Assembly (NCBI GenBank): GCA_017622495.1
Contig: JAGAQY010000024.1
Span: 1 to 64,000, forward strand
Source: Bacteroidaceae bacterium
Lineage (GTDB): Bacteria; Bacteroidota; Bacteroidia; Bacteroidales; Bacteroidaceae
Direction of reading: 5' to 3'
Length of the DNA stretch: 64,000 nt
This document shows, one piece after another, positions 26,307 to 34,865 of this stretch (its first letter is position 1; every line of letters begins with the position of its first letter). The translations under genes and the position numbers were made by a program. Under the pieces are notes generated by a model, which worked only from the letters and a program-made list of their open reading frames with translations, ran no database searches and was not told the origin of the DNA.

Positions 26307-29300
26307 ATGGGATTTAACGATTTTATTGGAAAGTTGTTCGGCAACAAGAATACACGCGACATGCGTGAGATACAGCCGTGGGTAGAAAAGGTCAAGAAGG
26401 CCTACGTCGAGATAGAGAAGCTGACCAACGATGGACTCCGTGCCAAGACACAAGAGTTGAAGGAACGCATCAGACAATCGGCTACAGAGGAGAATGCCAA
26501 GATAGCCGAGCTGAAAGCCAAGGTAGAAGAAACCGAGATTGAGGAGCGCGAACAGCTCTTCAACGAGATAGACAAGCTGGAGACCGCCGTGCTCGACAAG
26601 TATGAGGTGGCACTCGACGAGGTGTTGCCCGAGGCCTTCGCCATCGTGAAGGAGACCGCACGCCGCTTCACGCAGAACGGTGAGGTAGTGGTAACGGCTA
26701 CCGATATGGACCGCACACTGGCTGCCACGAAGGATTTCGTGCGCATCGAGGGCGACAAGGCCATCTATACCAACCACTGGGAAGCCGGTGGCAACGACAC
26801 GGTGTGGAACATGATACACTACGACGTGCAGCTCTTCGGTGGTGTGGTACTGCACAAGGGTAAGATTGCCGAGATGGCAACGGGTGAAGGTAAGACCCTC
26901 GTGGCAACGTTGCCCGTATTCCTCAATGCTCTCACCGGAAACGGCGTGCATGTGGTTACCGTGAACGACTATCTGGCCAAGCGTGACTCCGAGTGGATGG
27001 GTCCGCTATACATGTTCCACGGCCTCTCGGTAGACTGTATCGACAAGCATCAGCCCAACTCCGAGGCTCGCCGTCAGGCCTACCTCGCCGATATCACCTT
27101 CGGTACGAACAATGAGTTTGGCTTCGACTACCTGCGCGACAACATGGCTTCTTCGCCTGCCGACCTCGTGCAACGCCGTCACAACTATGCCATTGTCGAC
27201 GAGGTAGACTCGGTATTGATCGACGATGCCCGTACACCGCTTATCATCGCAGGTCCTGTGCCCAAGAAGGATGATCAGCTCTTCGAGGAACTGCGCCCCC
27301 TCGTGGAGCGTCTTGTGGAGGCACAGAAGCGCCTTGCCACACAGCTCCTTGCCGAGGCCAAGCGCTTGATCCCCTCTGAGAACCAAGCTGATGTGGAAGC
27401 AGGTTTCCTTGCCCTCTTCCGTAGCCATAAGGCATTGCCCAAGAACAAGCCTCTCATCAAGTTCCTCAGCGAACCGGGCATCAAGACCGGCATGCTCAAG
27501 ACCGAGGCAATCTATATGGAACAGAACAATCGCCGCATGCCCGAGGCCGTAGAGCCGCTCTACTTCGTCATCGACGAGAAGATGAACAGCGTGGATCTCA
27601 CCGACAAGGGTATCGAGCTTATCACCGGTAATGCTGCCGACCCCACCCTCTTCGTACTCCCCGACATCGCCTCTGAAATGGCCGCTATCGAAAACAGCGG
27701 GCTCGAGGGCGACGAACTGATGATGAAGAAGGACGAGCTGTTTACCAACTACGCCGTGAAGAGCGAGCGCGTACATACCATCAACCAGCTGCTCAAGGCC
27801 TACACCATGTTCGAAAAGAATACCGAGTATATCGTGACCGAACAGGGCGAGGTGAAGATTGTCGACGAACAGACAGGCCGTATCATGGAGGGTCGCCGCT
27901 ATAGCGACGGCTTGCACCAAGCCATCGAGGCCAAGGAACGCGTGAAGGTAGAGGCTGCCACACAGACCTTCGCTACCATCACTCTGCAGAACTACTTCCG
28001 CATGTATCACAAGTTGTCAGGTATGACCGGTACGGCCGAGACCGAGGCAGGCGAGTTGTGGGATATCTACAAGCTCGACGTGGTGGTAATCCCCACCAAC
28101 CGCCCCATCGCACGTAACGACATGAACGACCGCATCTATAAGACCCAGCGTGAGAAGTACAACGCTGTCATCGCCGAGGTGGAGAAGATGGTGGCCGAGG
28201 GACGCCCCGTGCTTGTAGGTACAACATCCGTAGAAATCAGTGAGTTGCTGAGCCGTATGCTCACCATGCGTAAGATAGAGCATAACGTACTTAATGCCAA
28301 ACTCCACCAAAAGGAGGCTGACATCGTAGCCAAGGCCGGTCTGAAGGGCACCGTCACCATCGCCACCAATATGGCCGGTCGTGGTACCGACATCAAGCTC
28401 AGCGACGAGGTGAAGGCTGCCGGTGGTCTGGCCATCATCGGTACCGAGCGTCACGAGAGCCGCCGTGTAGACCGCCAGCTGCGCGGACGTTCAGGACGTC
28501 AGGGCGACCCCGGTTCATCCGTATTCTTCGTGTCACTTGAAGACAACCTCATGCGTCTCTTTGCTGCCGACCGTATTTCTAGCGTGATGGACAAGCTCGG
28601 ATTCGAGGAGGGTGAGATGCTGGAGCACAAAATGATATCCAAGAGCATCGAGAATGCACAGAAGAAGGTAGAAGAGAACCACTTCGGTGTGCGTAAGCAC
28701 CTGCTCGAGTATGACGACGTGATGAACAAGCAGCGTACCGTCATCTACACCAAGCGCCGCCACGCCCTCATGGGCGAGCGCATAGGCATGGACCTTGCCA
28801 ATATGATATGGGAGCGCTGTGAGCGCATCCTCGAGATGGGCGACTACGAAGGCATCCGTATGGAACTCTTCCGTGTGATGGCACTCGAGTGCCCCTTCAC
28901 CGAGGCAGAGTATACCGAGAGCAAGGACGGCGAGGCCCTTGTTGTCCGCACATTTGATGCCGCCATGGCAAACTTCAAGGGTAAGATGGATCGTCTGGCA
29001 CAGATTGCCAACCCCGTTATCCGCCAGGTATATGAGAACGAGGGCATGCGCTACGAAAACATTCTCGTACCCATCACCGACGGCAAGCGCCTCTACCAGA
29101 TACCCGTCAACCTCAAGGCTGCCTACGAGAGCGACAGCAAGGAGGTGGTGAAAGCCTTCGAGAAGGCCATCATGCTCCATGTCATCGACGACGCCTGGAA
29201 GGAGAACCTCCGCGAGCTCGACGAACTGAAGCAGTCGGTGCGCAATGCCAGCTACGAGCAGAAAGACCCGCTGTTGATCTACAAGCTCGAGTCGGTCAAC

Positions 29301-29609
29301 CTCTTCGATGCCATGGTCAACAAGATCAACGACAAGACCCTCTCCATACTCATGCGCGGACAGATACCTATGCGCGAGCCTGAGCAAGTGCGCGAAGCAC
29401 CCATCGAGACCCGTGCCCAGCGCCGCCAACAGCAGTATCAGGAAAACCGTGCCGAACTGGGCGACCGCAATCAACAAGCCGCAGCACAGCACGACACCCG
29501 TGCCCAGCGCCGCGAGCCCGTACGTGCCGAGCATACCGTAGGCCGTAATGACCCCTGCCCCTGCGGTAGCGGCAAGAAGTTCAAGAACTGCCACGGAAAG
29601 AACTTGTAA
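26307..29609 (+). CDS. secA: Preprotein translocase ATPase SecA
   Basis: SecA drives export of unfolded proteins through SecYEG. Walker A MATGEGKT is at residues 190-197, the DEAD-box variant DEVD at 298-301, and the motor and preprotein-crosslinking segments are intact. The C-terminal zinc-binding tail has C1084, C1086, C1095 and H1096 ([17 protein letters not shown]). At 1100 residues it is longer than the E. coli protein, as in other Bacteroidetes, owing to insertions near residues 60-100 and 315-390. The start at 26307 ([12 protein letters not shown]) matches the family. It is followed by a structured repeat and a lipoprotein gene. Confidence 0.97.
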   Translation: MGFNDFIGKLFGNKNTRDMREIQPWVEKVKKAYVEIEKLTNDGLRAKTQELKERIRQSATEENAKIAELKAKVEETEIEEREQLFNEIDKLETAVLDKYEVALDEVLPEAFAIVKETARRFTQNGEVVVTATDMDRTLAATKDFVRIEGDKAIYTNHWEAGGNDTVWNMIHYDVQLFGGVVLHKGKIAEMATGEGKTLVATLPVFLNALTGNGVHVVTVNDYLAKRDSEWMGPLYMFHGLSVDCIDKHQPNSEARRQAYLADITFGTNNEFGFDYLRDNMASSPADLVQRRHNYAIVDEVDSVLIDDARTPLIIAGPVPKKDDQLFEELRPLVERLVEAQKRLATQLLAEAKRLIPSENQADVEAGFLALFRSHKALPKNKPLIKFLSEPGIKTGMLKTEAIYMEQNNRRMPEAVEPLYFVIDEKMNSVDLTDKGIELITGNAADPTLFVLPDIASEMAAIENSGLEGDELMMKKDELFTNYAVKSERVHTINQLLKAYTMFEKNTEYIVTEQGEVKIVDEQTGRIMEGRRYSDGLHQAIEAKERVKVEAATQTFATITLQNYFRMYHKLSGMTGTAETEAGELWDIYKLDVVVIPTNRPIARNDMNDRIYKTQREKYNAVIAEVEKMVAEGRPVLVGTTSVEISELLSRMLTMRKIEHNVLNAKLHQKEADIVAKAGLKGTVTIATNMAGRGTDIKLSDEVKAAGGLAIIGTERHESRRVDRQLRGRSGRQGDPGSSVFFVSLEDNLMRLFAADRISSVMDKLGFEEGEMLEHKMISKSIENAQKKVEENHFGVRKHLLEYDDVMNKQRTVIYTKRRHALMGERIGMDLANMIWERCERILEMGDYEGIRMELFRVMALECPFTEAEYTESKDGEALVVRTFDAAMANFKGKMDRLAQIANPVIRQVYENEGMRYENILVPITDGKRLYQIPVNLKAAYESDSKEVVKAFEKAIMLHVIDDAWKENLRELDELKQSVRNASYEQKDPLLIYKLESVNLFDAMVNKINDKTLSILMRGQIPMREPEQVREAPIETRAQRRQQQYQENRAELGDRNQQAAAQHDTRAQRREPVRAEHTVGRNDPCPCGSGKKFKNCHGKNL

Positions 29610-29637
29610 AACAAGTTGAAAGTTGAAAGATGAAAGA

Positions 29638-29716
29638 CGCAGCGTAGCGAGAGCAGAAACCGCTTGCGGGATTATGCCGAGCCAGCAAGTCTTCTTAAAT
29701 GCAGGGCATTTATAAA
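29638..29716 (+). repeat. Structured dispersed repeat, copy A
   Basis: The scaffold CGCAGCGTAGCGAGAG leads into hairpin 1 (CCGC/GCGG, 29660-29669), then TATGCCGAGCCAGCAAG, then hairpin 2 (TAAATGC, loop AGG, GCATTTA, 29696-29712) and TAA. Other copies are at 31163, 53794 and 55742. It is flanked by low-complexity GAAAGATGAAAG arms. Confidence 0.8.
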
Positions 29717-29717
29717 G

Positions 29718-30755
29718 ATGAAAGATGAAAGTCGTTTACAAGATAGGTATAAGAAGGTGGAAGTTGCTTCTAAACTTTCGTCTCTCATCTTTACACTTTC
29801 CACATTCCTCTTATTCACCGCCTGCTCCGAGGTCCTCTACCTCTCCGTAGAGCAGATGGTGCCGCCCGAGATCATGCCCGCCAAGGCCGCCCGAAGCATT
29901 GGCGTGGTCAACAACTTCAGCCGGCACAACGTTATCCTTGTGAACGAAGACGCGGTGCTCTTCCCCTGCGATGCCGACTCCGTGAAGGAGCAGATAGCCC
30001 TCAGCTTTGCCGATGCCGGAGTGCTCGACAGGGTAGTGGTGCTCGACTCGATCCTCTATCCCACCGACAGCATCACGCCCCATATCCTCACACAGGCCGA
30101 GGTCAATGACCTCTGCACCTACCTCGACGTGGACATGCTCTATAGTGTCGATTATGCCTGTGTCACCACCAACGCCGCCCCGTCCGGCATTGGGCGTCCC
30201 GTGAATGCCTACCTCTGCTCACGCATCTACCTCCCCGATACCGACACCCTCTCGGGGTCGGGCACACTCGACAAAAAATCGCTCGAATACTGGGCCTACG
30301 ACACCGCCGAGGTGCGCCTCTTCGTACCCTTGGTGCCCCGCCTGCTGGCCGAGGAGGCCATCGAACCCTGTATGCCCGCATGGAAAGAGCGCGAGCGCGT
30401 GTTCTACTACGACCGCCTGTGCTACCCCCTGCGCGAGGCCAAGGTATATGTACATGAGGGCAACTGGGAAGGTGCCGCCGCTGAGTGGCGCACCATGGCG
30501 GCCAGCAAGCAGCGCCTGCGCCGCTTCGAGTCGGCCTACAACATGGCCCTCTACTACGAGATGACCGACAGCATTGACCAGGCCATCGCCTCGCTCGACC
30601 TTGCCGCACAGCTCGCCATGAAGAAAAACCGTAAGACTGGCGCCACAGAGCAAGCCATTGACACCACCCTGGTGGGCGGCTACCGCACCGCACTCGTCCG
30701 CCGCAAGCAGGAAATCGCGAAGATAGACCGCTACTTCAGCCAGATGGGCAAGTAG
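29718..30755 (+). CDS. DUF6340-like lipoprotein
   Basis: The start at 29718 gives 345 residues; an ATG at 29664 is possible but would put repeat sequence in the coding region. A signal ending LLFTAC places the lipidated cysteine at residue 36, after an unusually long N-region encoded partly by the low-complexity arm of the preceding repeat. The body (SIGVVNNFSRHN, LYSVDYACVTT, then a TPR-like WEGAAAEWRTMA ... AYNMALYYEMTDSIDQAIASLDLA) matches the Bacteroidales DUF6340 lipoprotein group as I recall it. Function is unknown. It may be co-transcribed with secA. Confidence 0.75.
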   Translation: MKDESRLQDRYKKVEVASKLSSLIFTLSTFLLFTACSEVLYLSVEQMVPPEIMPAKAARSIGVVNNFSRHNVILVNEDAVLFPCDADSVKEQIALSFADAGVLDRVVVLDSILYPTDSITPHILTQAEVNDLCTYLDVDMLYSVDYACVTTNAAPSGIGRPVNAYLCSRIYLPDTDTLSGSGTLDKKSLEYWAYDTAEVRLFVPLVPRLLAEEAIEPCMPAWKERERVFYYDRLCYPLREAKVYVHEGNWEGAAAEWRTMAASKQRLRRFESAYNMALYYEMTDSIDQAIASLDLAAQLAMKKNRKTGATEQAIDTTLVGGYRTALVRRKQEIAKIDRYFSQMGK

Positions 30756-30769
30756 GGCAACGCGGGCAA
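30746..30769 (+). repeat. GGGCAA triad 1
   Basis: Three GGGCAA hexamers start at 30746, 30755 and 30764, exactly nine bases apart, straddling the stop codon of the DUF6340-like gene. Similar triads are at 30989-31013 (minus strand) and 37377-37401. Confidence 0.7.
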
Positions 30770-31162
30770 AGGGTTTAGTAAATTCACTTTGACAATTGAC
30801 ATCCGGATAGCTTTTTTTCGTCTCCCTACACGTTTCGCGTGTCGCTACAATTGAAAATATAGTGTGATTGTCATAAAAGGAGGTAAGATCTTATCAGAAC
30901 GGAGGTCTGATTCCTTATGGAAATAATATAGCTGTTAGCTAAACGCAGTTTTGTATAGTTGAAAGGAAAGCAACCATTGGCCAATCCCTTGCCCAGGTTG
31001 CCCACTATTGCCCACACTCGTACATTTCGAATCTGATGCTGTGTGTTGTAATTGATTGAACGACAGGTATTTTATAAAAAAGTCCGTTTTGCGCCTGTCA
31101 GGGGCTAAAAGCCTAAGTAGTGAGTTATGAGTTGGCATCCGGAGGTCCACTCATCTCTCAAC
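30770..31162. other. Noncoding stretch before the HU remnant
   Basis: These bases contain no supported gene. Apart from the second GGGCAA triad and a GGAGG-containing segment near 30880 (AAAAGGAGGT and ACGGAGGTC), I see nothing recognisable. The stretch joins a core gene to remnants of a mobile-type module. Confidence 0.5.
30989..31013 (-). repeat. GGGCAA triad 2
   Basis: On the minus strand three GGGCAA hexamers are spaced 10 and 9 bases apart. The spacing near one helical turn suggests a protein-binding array. Confidence 0.7.
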
Positions 31163-31212
31163 TCCGCTGCGCAGCGAGAGCAAGCAAAGAGTCTTGATGC
31201 AAAGCATCATAA
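31163..31212 (+). repeat. Structured dispersed repeat, copy B (shortened)
   Basis: GCAGCGAGAGCAAGC leads to hairpin 2 TGATGC/AAA/GCATCA (31195-31209) and TAA. Hairpin 1 is missing. The copy ends exactly where the HU remnant begins. Confidence 0.75.
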
Positions 31213-31449
31213 CCCTTCGTGCTCAAGGCACTGCTCGCCGGACAGGTGGTAGTGCTCGATGACCTCGGACGCCTGCAGGTAACCCTACAGGGCAAGTGCT
31301 ACACTGCCGAACTGATGGCCGAGAAGGACTTCTCGCCAGCCGCCATGATCAGGAGCCACCGCATCATCTTCCGACCTGAGAAGGGACTCAAGAGCTCCGT
31401 GGCCGAAGGCATAGCCCTAAAGCGCATCTCGAGCGAGGTGATGAAGTAA
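31213..31449 (+). pseudogene. 5'-truncated HU-family DNA-binding protein
   Basis: The frame from 31213 to the TAA at 31449 encodes the C-terminal part of a Bacteroides-type HU/IHF-like protein: FVLKALLAGQVVVLDDLGRL, then AAMIRSHRIIFRPEKGLK. The N-terminal dimerisation and helical half, some 60-70 residues, is absent; an in-frame TAA lies directly upstream at 31210 and the structured repeat copy B abuts the break. A GTG at 31219 could start translation but would make only 76 residues without the fold. It is most likely a remnant cut by repeat insertion. Intact relatives sit beside smalltalk, amidase and BT4734-type genes, as here in part. Confidence 0.7.
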
Positions 31450-31612
31450 AGTGAGTTGTTGAGTTGGTGAGTTTTTAAGTTTGTCAGACGCAAGCCGACT
31501 GAACTCACCAACTCAAACTCAACAACTTAAAAAACTCACAAACTCACTTTTAGTTTCTGAGCATAAGTCGATTGCCCGACAACAAACTCAAAAACTTAAA
31601 AACTAAAAAACT
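31445..31612. repeat. Low-complexity inverted-arm element
   Basis: GTGAGTTGTTGAGTTGGTGAG-type units on the left are complemented by AACTCACCAACTCAAACTC-type units on the right, around an 18-base core near 31480-31500. A second run of AACTCAAAAACTTAAAAAC follows before the smalltalk gene. Confidence 0.65.
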
Positions 31613-31622
31613 AAAGTACCCT

Positions 31623-31712
31623 ATGAAGCCCGACTGGAAAACCATTATCAAGGTACTTGCCGCCATATTGGCCGCTATCGCAAGTGCCCTGGGTATCAGT
31701 GCGATGTCCTGA
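31623..31712 (+). CDS. Smalltalk family small protein
   Basis: This 29-residue peptide begins MKPDWKTIIKVLAAILAAI and ends with a short SALGISAMS tail. A charged start with Trp, one hydrophobic helix and a small C-terminus are the marks of the Bacteroidales smalltalk family, usually encoded between an HU-type protein and an N-acetylmuramoyl-alanine amidase. Here the HU gene is a remnant and no amidase follows. It is probably a membrane peptide of unknown role. A terminator follows at 31780. Confidence 0.7.
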   Translation: MKPDWKTIIKVLAAILAAIASALGISAMS

Positions 31713-31779
31713 CATGTGGAGGTATCGGCAGTCGCGAACCATACGCCGGCCGGAGGTCGCTACTTCCGTTTCTGAAAAC

Positions 31780-31814
31780 AGCACTCCCTACGCATCAGGC
31801 GGAGGGAGTGCTTT
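31780..31814 (+). terminator. Rho-independent terminator
   Basis: AGCACTCCCT pairs with AGGGAGTGCT over a 12-base loop, followed by TTT. It closes the smalltalk transcript. Confidence 0.7.
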
Positions 31815-31928
31815 GATTCGTACCTATAGATTTTTTTATTACATTGTCGTTTTCTTGCGTTTGTATTGTATCTTTAGTTTGCTGTGACACTTTTTGACTT
31901 GTGTAATCTTCCGATAAGAGATGAAAGG

Positions 31929-33101
31929 TTATTTTACGTAGGTAATTTTCTTCAGATTAGGACATCCTTCGAAGATATCATACCATTTTTTTCTAAATAT
32001 TTTTTTCCATGTCACGTGTGCTATCACGGTGGTGAGGTTGCTGCAACCAGAGAATGCATCGTCTCCAATCCCAGTCACACTACTGGGTATGGTGATGGCA
32101 GTGAGGCTGCGGCAATTCTTGAACGCATCTTCTCCAATGCTCGTCACACTCTCGGGAATGGTGATGGCGGTGAGGCTGCCACATTCTTCAAAAGCACGAC
32201 TTCCAATGTTCGTCAATTGCGAACTCTCGGGGATGTTGATGGCGGTGAGACTGCCGCAACCTCCGAAAGCGCCATATTCAATGCTCGTCACGCTCTCGGG
32301 TAGCGTTATGGAGGTGACGGTGTTCCAACCACAGAATTTAAGGGGGTCAATTGAAGTCACGCCCTCTGGAATTACCACTTCCTTCACTATTTTACGATTT
32401 AGGTATATACGTTCCGCCATTCGAGCAGGATTTGCATCTAAATCTCCGAAAGATAACCTACACCACCCCTCTATACTACCAATATTGACAATTTTAAGGT
32501 TGTCACAGTCATAGAAAGCGTTACTACCAATTGAAGTCAAACTCCCAGGAATGGTGATTAAGGCGAGTTTATAGCATTCATTGAAAGCCCACTTTCCTAT
32601 CGAAGTTAATCTAGAGTTCTCGGGAGTGTCGATTACCTGAAGATTGGAGCAACCTGCGAATGCATTGTCTCCAATCGTGATTACACTCTCGGGGATGTTG
32701 ATTGAGACAAGACTTTGGCAATTAAAAAATGCATGTTCTCCAATAGAAGTTACACTATTAGGTATAGCAATAGAGGCAAGTTGGTAGCAACAACTGAATG
32801 CTTCGTTCCCAATACTCGTTACACCTTCTGAAATGGTAATGGAAGTAACATTTCTACAAGCACCGAATGCATCATCTCCAATAGAAGTTACACTATACTC
32901 CACACCATTATAGATAACGGTGCTAGGAATGGTAATATCGCCACGATATGGATTGATAATATTACCTATCACTTTGGCCGTCTTTGCATTGGCATTTAAG
33001 TAATACCCCAGACCTTCAATCTGTACCTCTTCTGCACTCGTCGTAAGGCTACACAACAGCATGGCCATCGTAACCAGTAGATTTTTTGTTTGTTTCATCA
33101 T
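31929..33101 (-). CDS. BspA-like leucine-rich-repeat secreted protein
   Basis: The 390-residue protein has a signal peptide (NLLVTMAMLLCSLTTSAEE) and at least a dozen LRR_5 units of the form SVTSIGDDAFSGCSNLTTV, the BspA type of Treponema and Bacteroidales surface proteins. These bind host or bacterial surfaces. It lacks a recognisable C-terminal sorting domain or lipobox, so it may be secreted or surface-held by another route. It stands alone between the smalltalk remnant cluster and a group of small orphan genes. The repeat units are prone to recombination. Confidence 0.88.
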   Translation of the reverse strand: MMKQTKNLLVTMAMLLCSLTTSAEEVQIEGLGYYLNANAKTAKVIGNIINPYRGDITIPSTVIYNGVEYSVTSIGDDAFGACRNVTSITISEGVTSIGNEAFSCCYQLASIAIPNSVTSIGEHAFFNCQSLVSINIPESVITIGDNAFAGCSNLQVIDTPENSRLTSIGKWAFNECYKLALITIPGSLTSIGSNAFYDCDNLKIVNIGSIEGWCRLSFGDLDANPARMAERIYLNRKIVKEVVIPEGVTSIDPLKFCGWNTVTSITLPESVTSIEYGAFGGCGSLTAINIPESSQLTNIGSRAFEECGSLTAITIPESVTSIGEDAFKNCRSLTAITIPSSVTGIGDDAFSGCSNLTTVIAHVTWKKIFRKKWYDIFEGCPNLKKITYVK

Positions 33102-33252
33102 TGTTTGTATTTAATGAGTTAATGTTCTTAAAAGCCAAACCCGGAAGGAGGATAAGTAAATAAGGGGCGGGAGGAAAAAGGTTGTTTGCTTATTTATTAA
33201 CCATAAGCACTTTTAGTGCCCACGCCCGCCCCGATTGCTATTTTTTAGTTGG

Positions 33253-33534
33253 TCAATTCGTCCAATCAACAGATTTCCATTGGCCTTGTTGCCCTTTTTC
33301 GTATATAACTTTTATCCTGTCGCCAGACTTAAAAGTTGCATTCTTTTGCAGAAAGATTCTATCATTGGATTTAATCTCGTGGTAATCATCTGCGCAATGT
33401 GCGAACTCAATGAATTTAGCTTCACTATCCGTGCAAATGAAGACTGGCGCAAGTGGTCCATCAATGGGGTCATGATGCACAGTTACGGCCTCGTAATCTA
33501 CAAAGACTCTTCTTGAAGACAATTCAATTTTCAT
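33253..33534 (-). CDS. Small hypothetical protein
   Basis: I do not recognise this 93-residue soluble protein. It is acidic in the centre (DSEAKFIEFAHCADDYHE) and ends KGQQGQWKSVDWTN; no signal or membrane segment is seen. It follows another small gene on the same strand and probably shares its transcript. Between it and the BspA-like gene lies a GGGGCGGG/CCCGCCCC inverted repeat (about 33165-33234). Confidence 0.6.
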   Translation of the reverse strand: MKIELSSRRVFVDYEAVTVHHDPIDGPLAPVFICTDSEAKFIEFAHCADDYHEIKSNDRIFLQKNATFKSGDRIKVIYEKGQQGQWKSVDWTN

Positions 33535-33569
33535 TGTTCTTATGTTATTATGAAGGTTTAGCGAAAGTA

Positions 33570-33902
33570 TTACAACATCGGATATAGCCCTTGATACTCG
33601 ACTAACGTATAGCGAGTTGGTATCGGTTCGCCGTACTCATCACAGAGCGGCTCGTCATCGTATGCATACTGCACCAGCACCAAGCGGTCCAGCTCGGGGA
33701 AGAACAGATGCGGCGCGATGTGGTGTACGGTTATATTAAAACCAATGCCGTGAAGCCTTGCCTCACCTTCGCATTTCGCCCGATAATCCTCCGACTCCTC
33801 GAAGCATGGATTTTCATACTCCAACTCCACCTCAAGCGTAGATGCTTCGCCACGCCTGATGCCGACTACACGGTAGGGGAATGTTTGTGCTTGGATGCTC
33901 AT
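33570..33902 (-). CDS. Small hypothetical protein
   Basis: I do not recognise this 110-residue soluble protein. It has two cysteines (PCFEES, RAKCEGE), a predicted beta-rich build and ends EYQGLYPML. There is no signal peptide. It lies between two other small orphan genes on the minus strand with short gaps, suggesting a three-gene accessory transcript (34133 to 33253). Confidence 0.6.
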   Translation of the reverse strand: MSIQAQTFPYRVVGIRRGEASTLEVELEYENPCFEESEDYRAKCEGEARLHGIGFNITVHHIAPHLFFPELDRLVLVQYAYDDEPLCDEYGEPIPTRYTLVEYQGLYPML

Positions 33903-33986
33903 TGTCGTTATATAGTTTTACAATGTTTGTTAAAAAAGAAAGATGGGGATTATGGCTATTTTCCCCCATCGTAAACACAGCTTTCC

Positions 33987-34133
33987 TTAGGTGTCAGAAG
34001 ATTTCTTCACCGCAATAGCGGCGATGTCAATCACCATACTGGCTTGTTCTTTTGTCAAGCATTGTCTACCACAAAAGATTGCCAGTGCCCCAAAGATCGC
34101 TGTGCCCAATTCGAACCAATGAGTTCTTTCCAT
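33987..34133 (-). CDS. Small membrane-associated peptide
   Basis: The start at 34133 (MERTHWFELGTAIFGALAI) gives 48 residues; an upstream ATG at 34190 would add 19 residues without clear sense. One hydrophobic helix (LGTAIFGALAIFC) is followed by a helical C-terminal part. It is the first of three small minus-strand genes. Its promoter region holds a C11 tract about 80 bases upstream. Function unknown. Confidence 0.5.
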   Translation of the reverse strand: MERTHWFELGTAIFGALAIFCGRQCLTKEQASMVIDIAAIAVKKSSDT

Positions 34134-34489
34134 AATTAAAAAATTTAAATGGTTAGCCCCAATAGCGAGGTTCTTAAAAAGGTGTTGCAAATATACAAAT
34201 AATAAATTTTACCCCCCCCCCCTTATTAACAAAATTTAACATACGTAATATCTGCTTTTCTCTCCCTTGACGGAAAAATAGTGTGTTTTGCGCCTCGCAA
34301 GCCGTGAAGACCTTAGATGTGAAAAGATATGATGATGAGGCGCTTGGCTAAAAAAAAGCGAGAACTCCGCTGCGAGCACCTCAAATCCTTGTACTATGAA
34401 GAGAATGCACCTCGCTGGTTGCATTCATCTGGCGCCAATGGCGCTATAGAGATATCAACTTTTTTTATTAACTAAACATTTTTTTTGTT
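34134..34489. other. Intergenic region with homopolymer and imperfect repeats
   Basis: No gene is supported in these 356 bases between divergent small genes. It contains the C11 tract, a GCGAGAACTCCGCTGCGAGC segment faintly like the structured repeat scaffold, and GGCGCCAATGGCGC, a short palindrome near 34432. Confidence 0.5.
34212..34222. repeat. C11 homopolymer tract
   Basis: Eleven C residues lie after AAATTTTA. Read on the other strand this is G11TAAAATTT, nearly the same as the G9TAAATTTT at 11701. It may allow slippage in the promoter region of the small gene at 34133. Confidence 0.65.
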
Positions 34490-34768
34490 ATGGAAGTAAA
34501 CGTTTCTATTAACTATCGAGTTCTGTCGGCCGACTATCATGTAGCTATCGGCGACAAGTATTACACTATTGTGATCCTTACCCTTGCCGAGTGCATGGGG
34601 CGTAAGCTGCCCTGTGGGGTGAAGCATACGGAGACTGTCCTCTATGAGGAAACCCCGGAGTTTTCGTACCAGTCGGTACAGCCCGGCACCATCATCCCCA
34701 TCGACTTCAGCCTATTCAAGGGGTCGTGTGAGTATAGCGACACGTATAAGGTGCACCATGTGTATTGA
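34490..34768 (+). CDS. Small hypothetical protein
   Basis: I do not recognise this 92-residue soluble protein (starts MEVNVSINYRVLSADYHV, ends TYKVHHVY). It has no signal or membrane segment. It precedes the BT4734/DUF3987 gene by 97 bases on the same strand, so it may be co-expressed with that module. AT-rich spacers on both sides contrast with its GC-richer coding sequence. Confidence 0.6.
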   Translation: MEVNVSINYRVLSADYHVAIGDKYYTIVILTLAECMGRKLPCGVKHTETVLYEETPEFSYQSVQPGTIIPIDFSLFKGSCEYSDTYKVHHVY

Positions 34769-34865
34769 TATCGATTGTTGGCTCCATTTGCCTATTCATT
34801 AAGTTCCCACATTACAAGCATAGGGACTAAAACATTTATTTTATTTCACCAAAAAAAACTTAACT

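Noticed and set aside
28533..29594. Long antisense reading frame opposite secA
   Set aside because: It mirrors the secA coding sequence, which is certain; the predicted protein is low-complexity and unrelated to any family.
30935..31150. Minus-strand frame of 71 codons
   Set aside because: It covers the GGGCAA triad and noncoding sequence and lacks a credible start.
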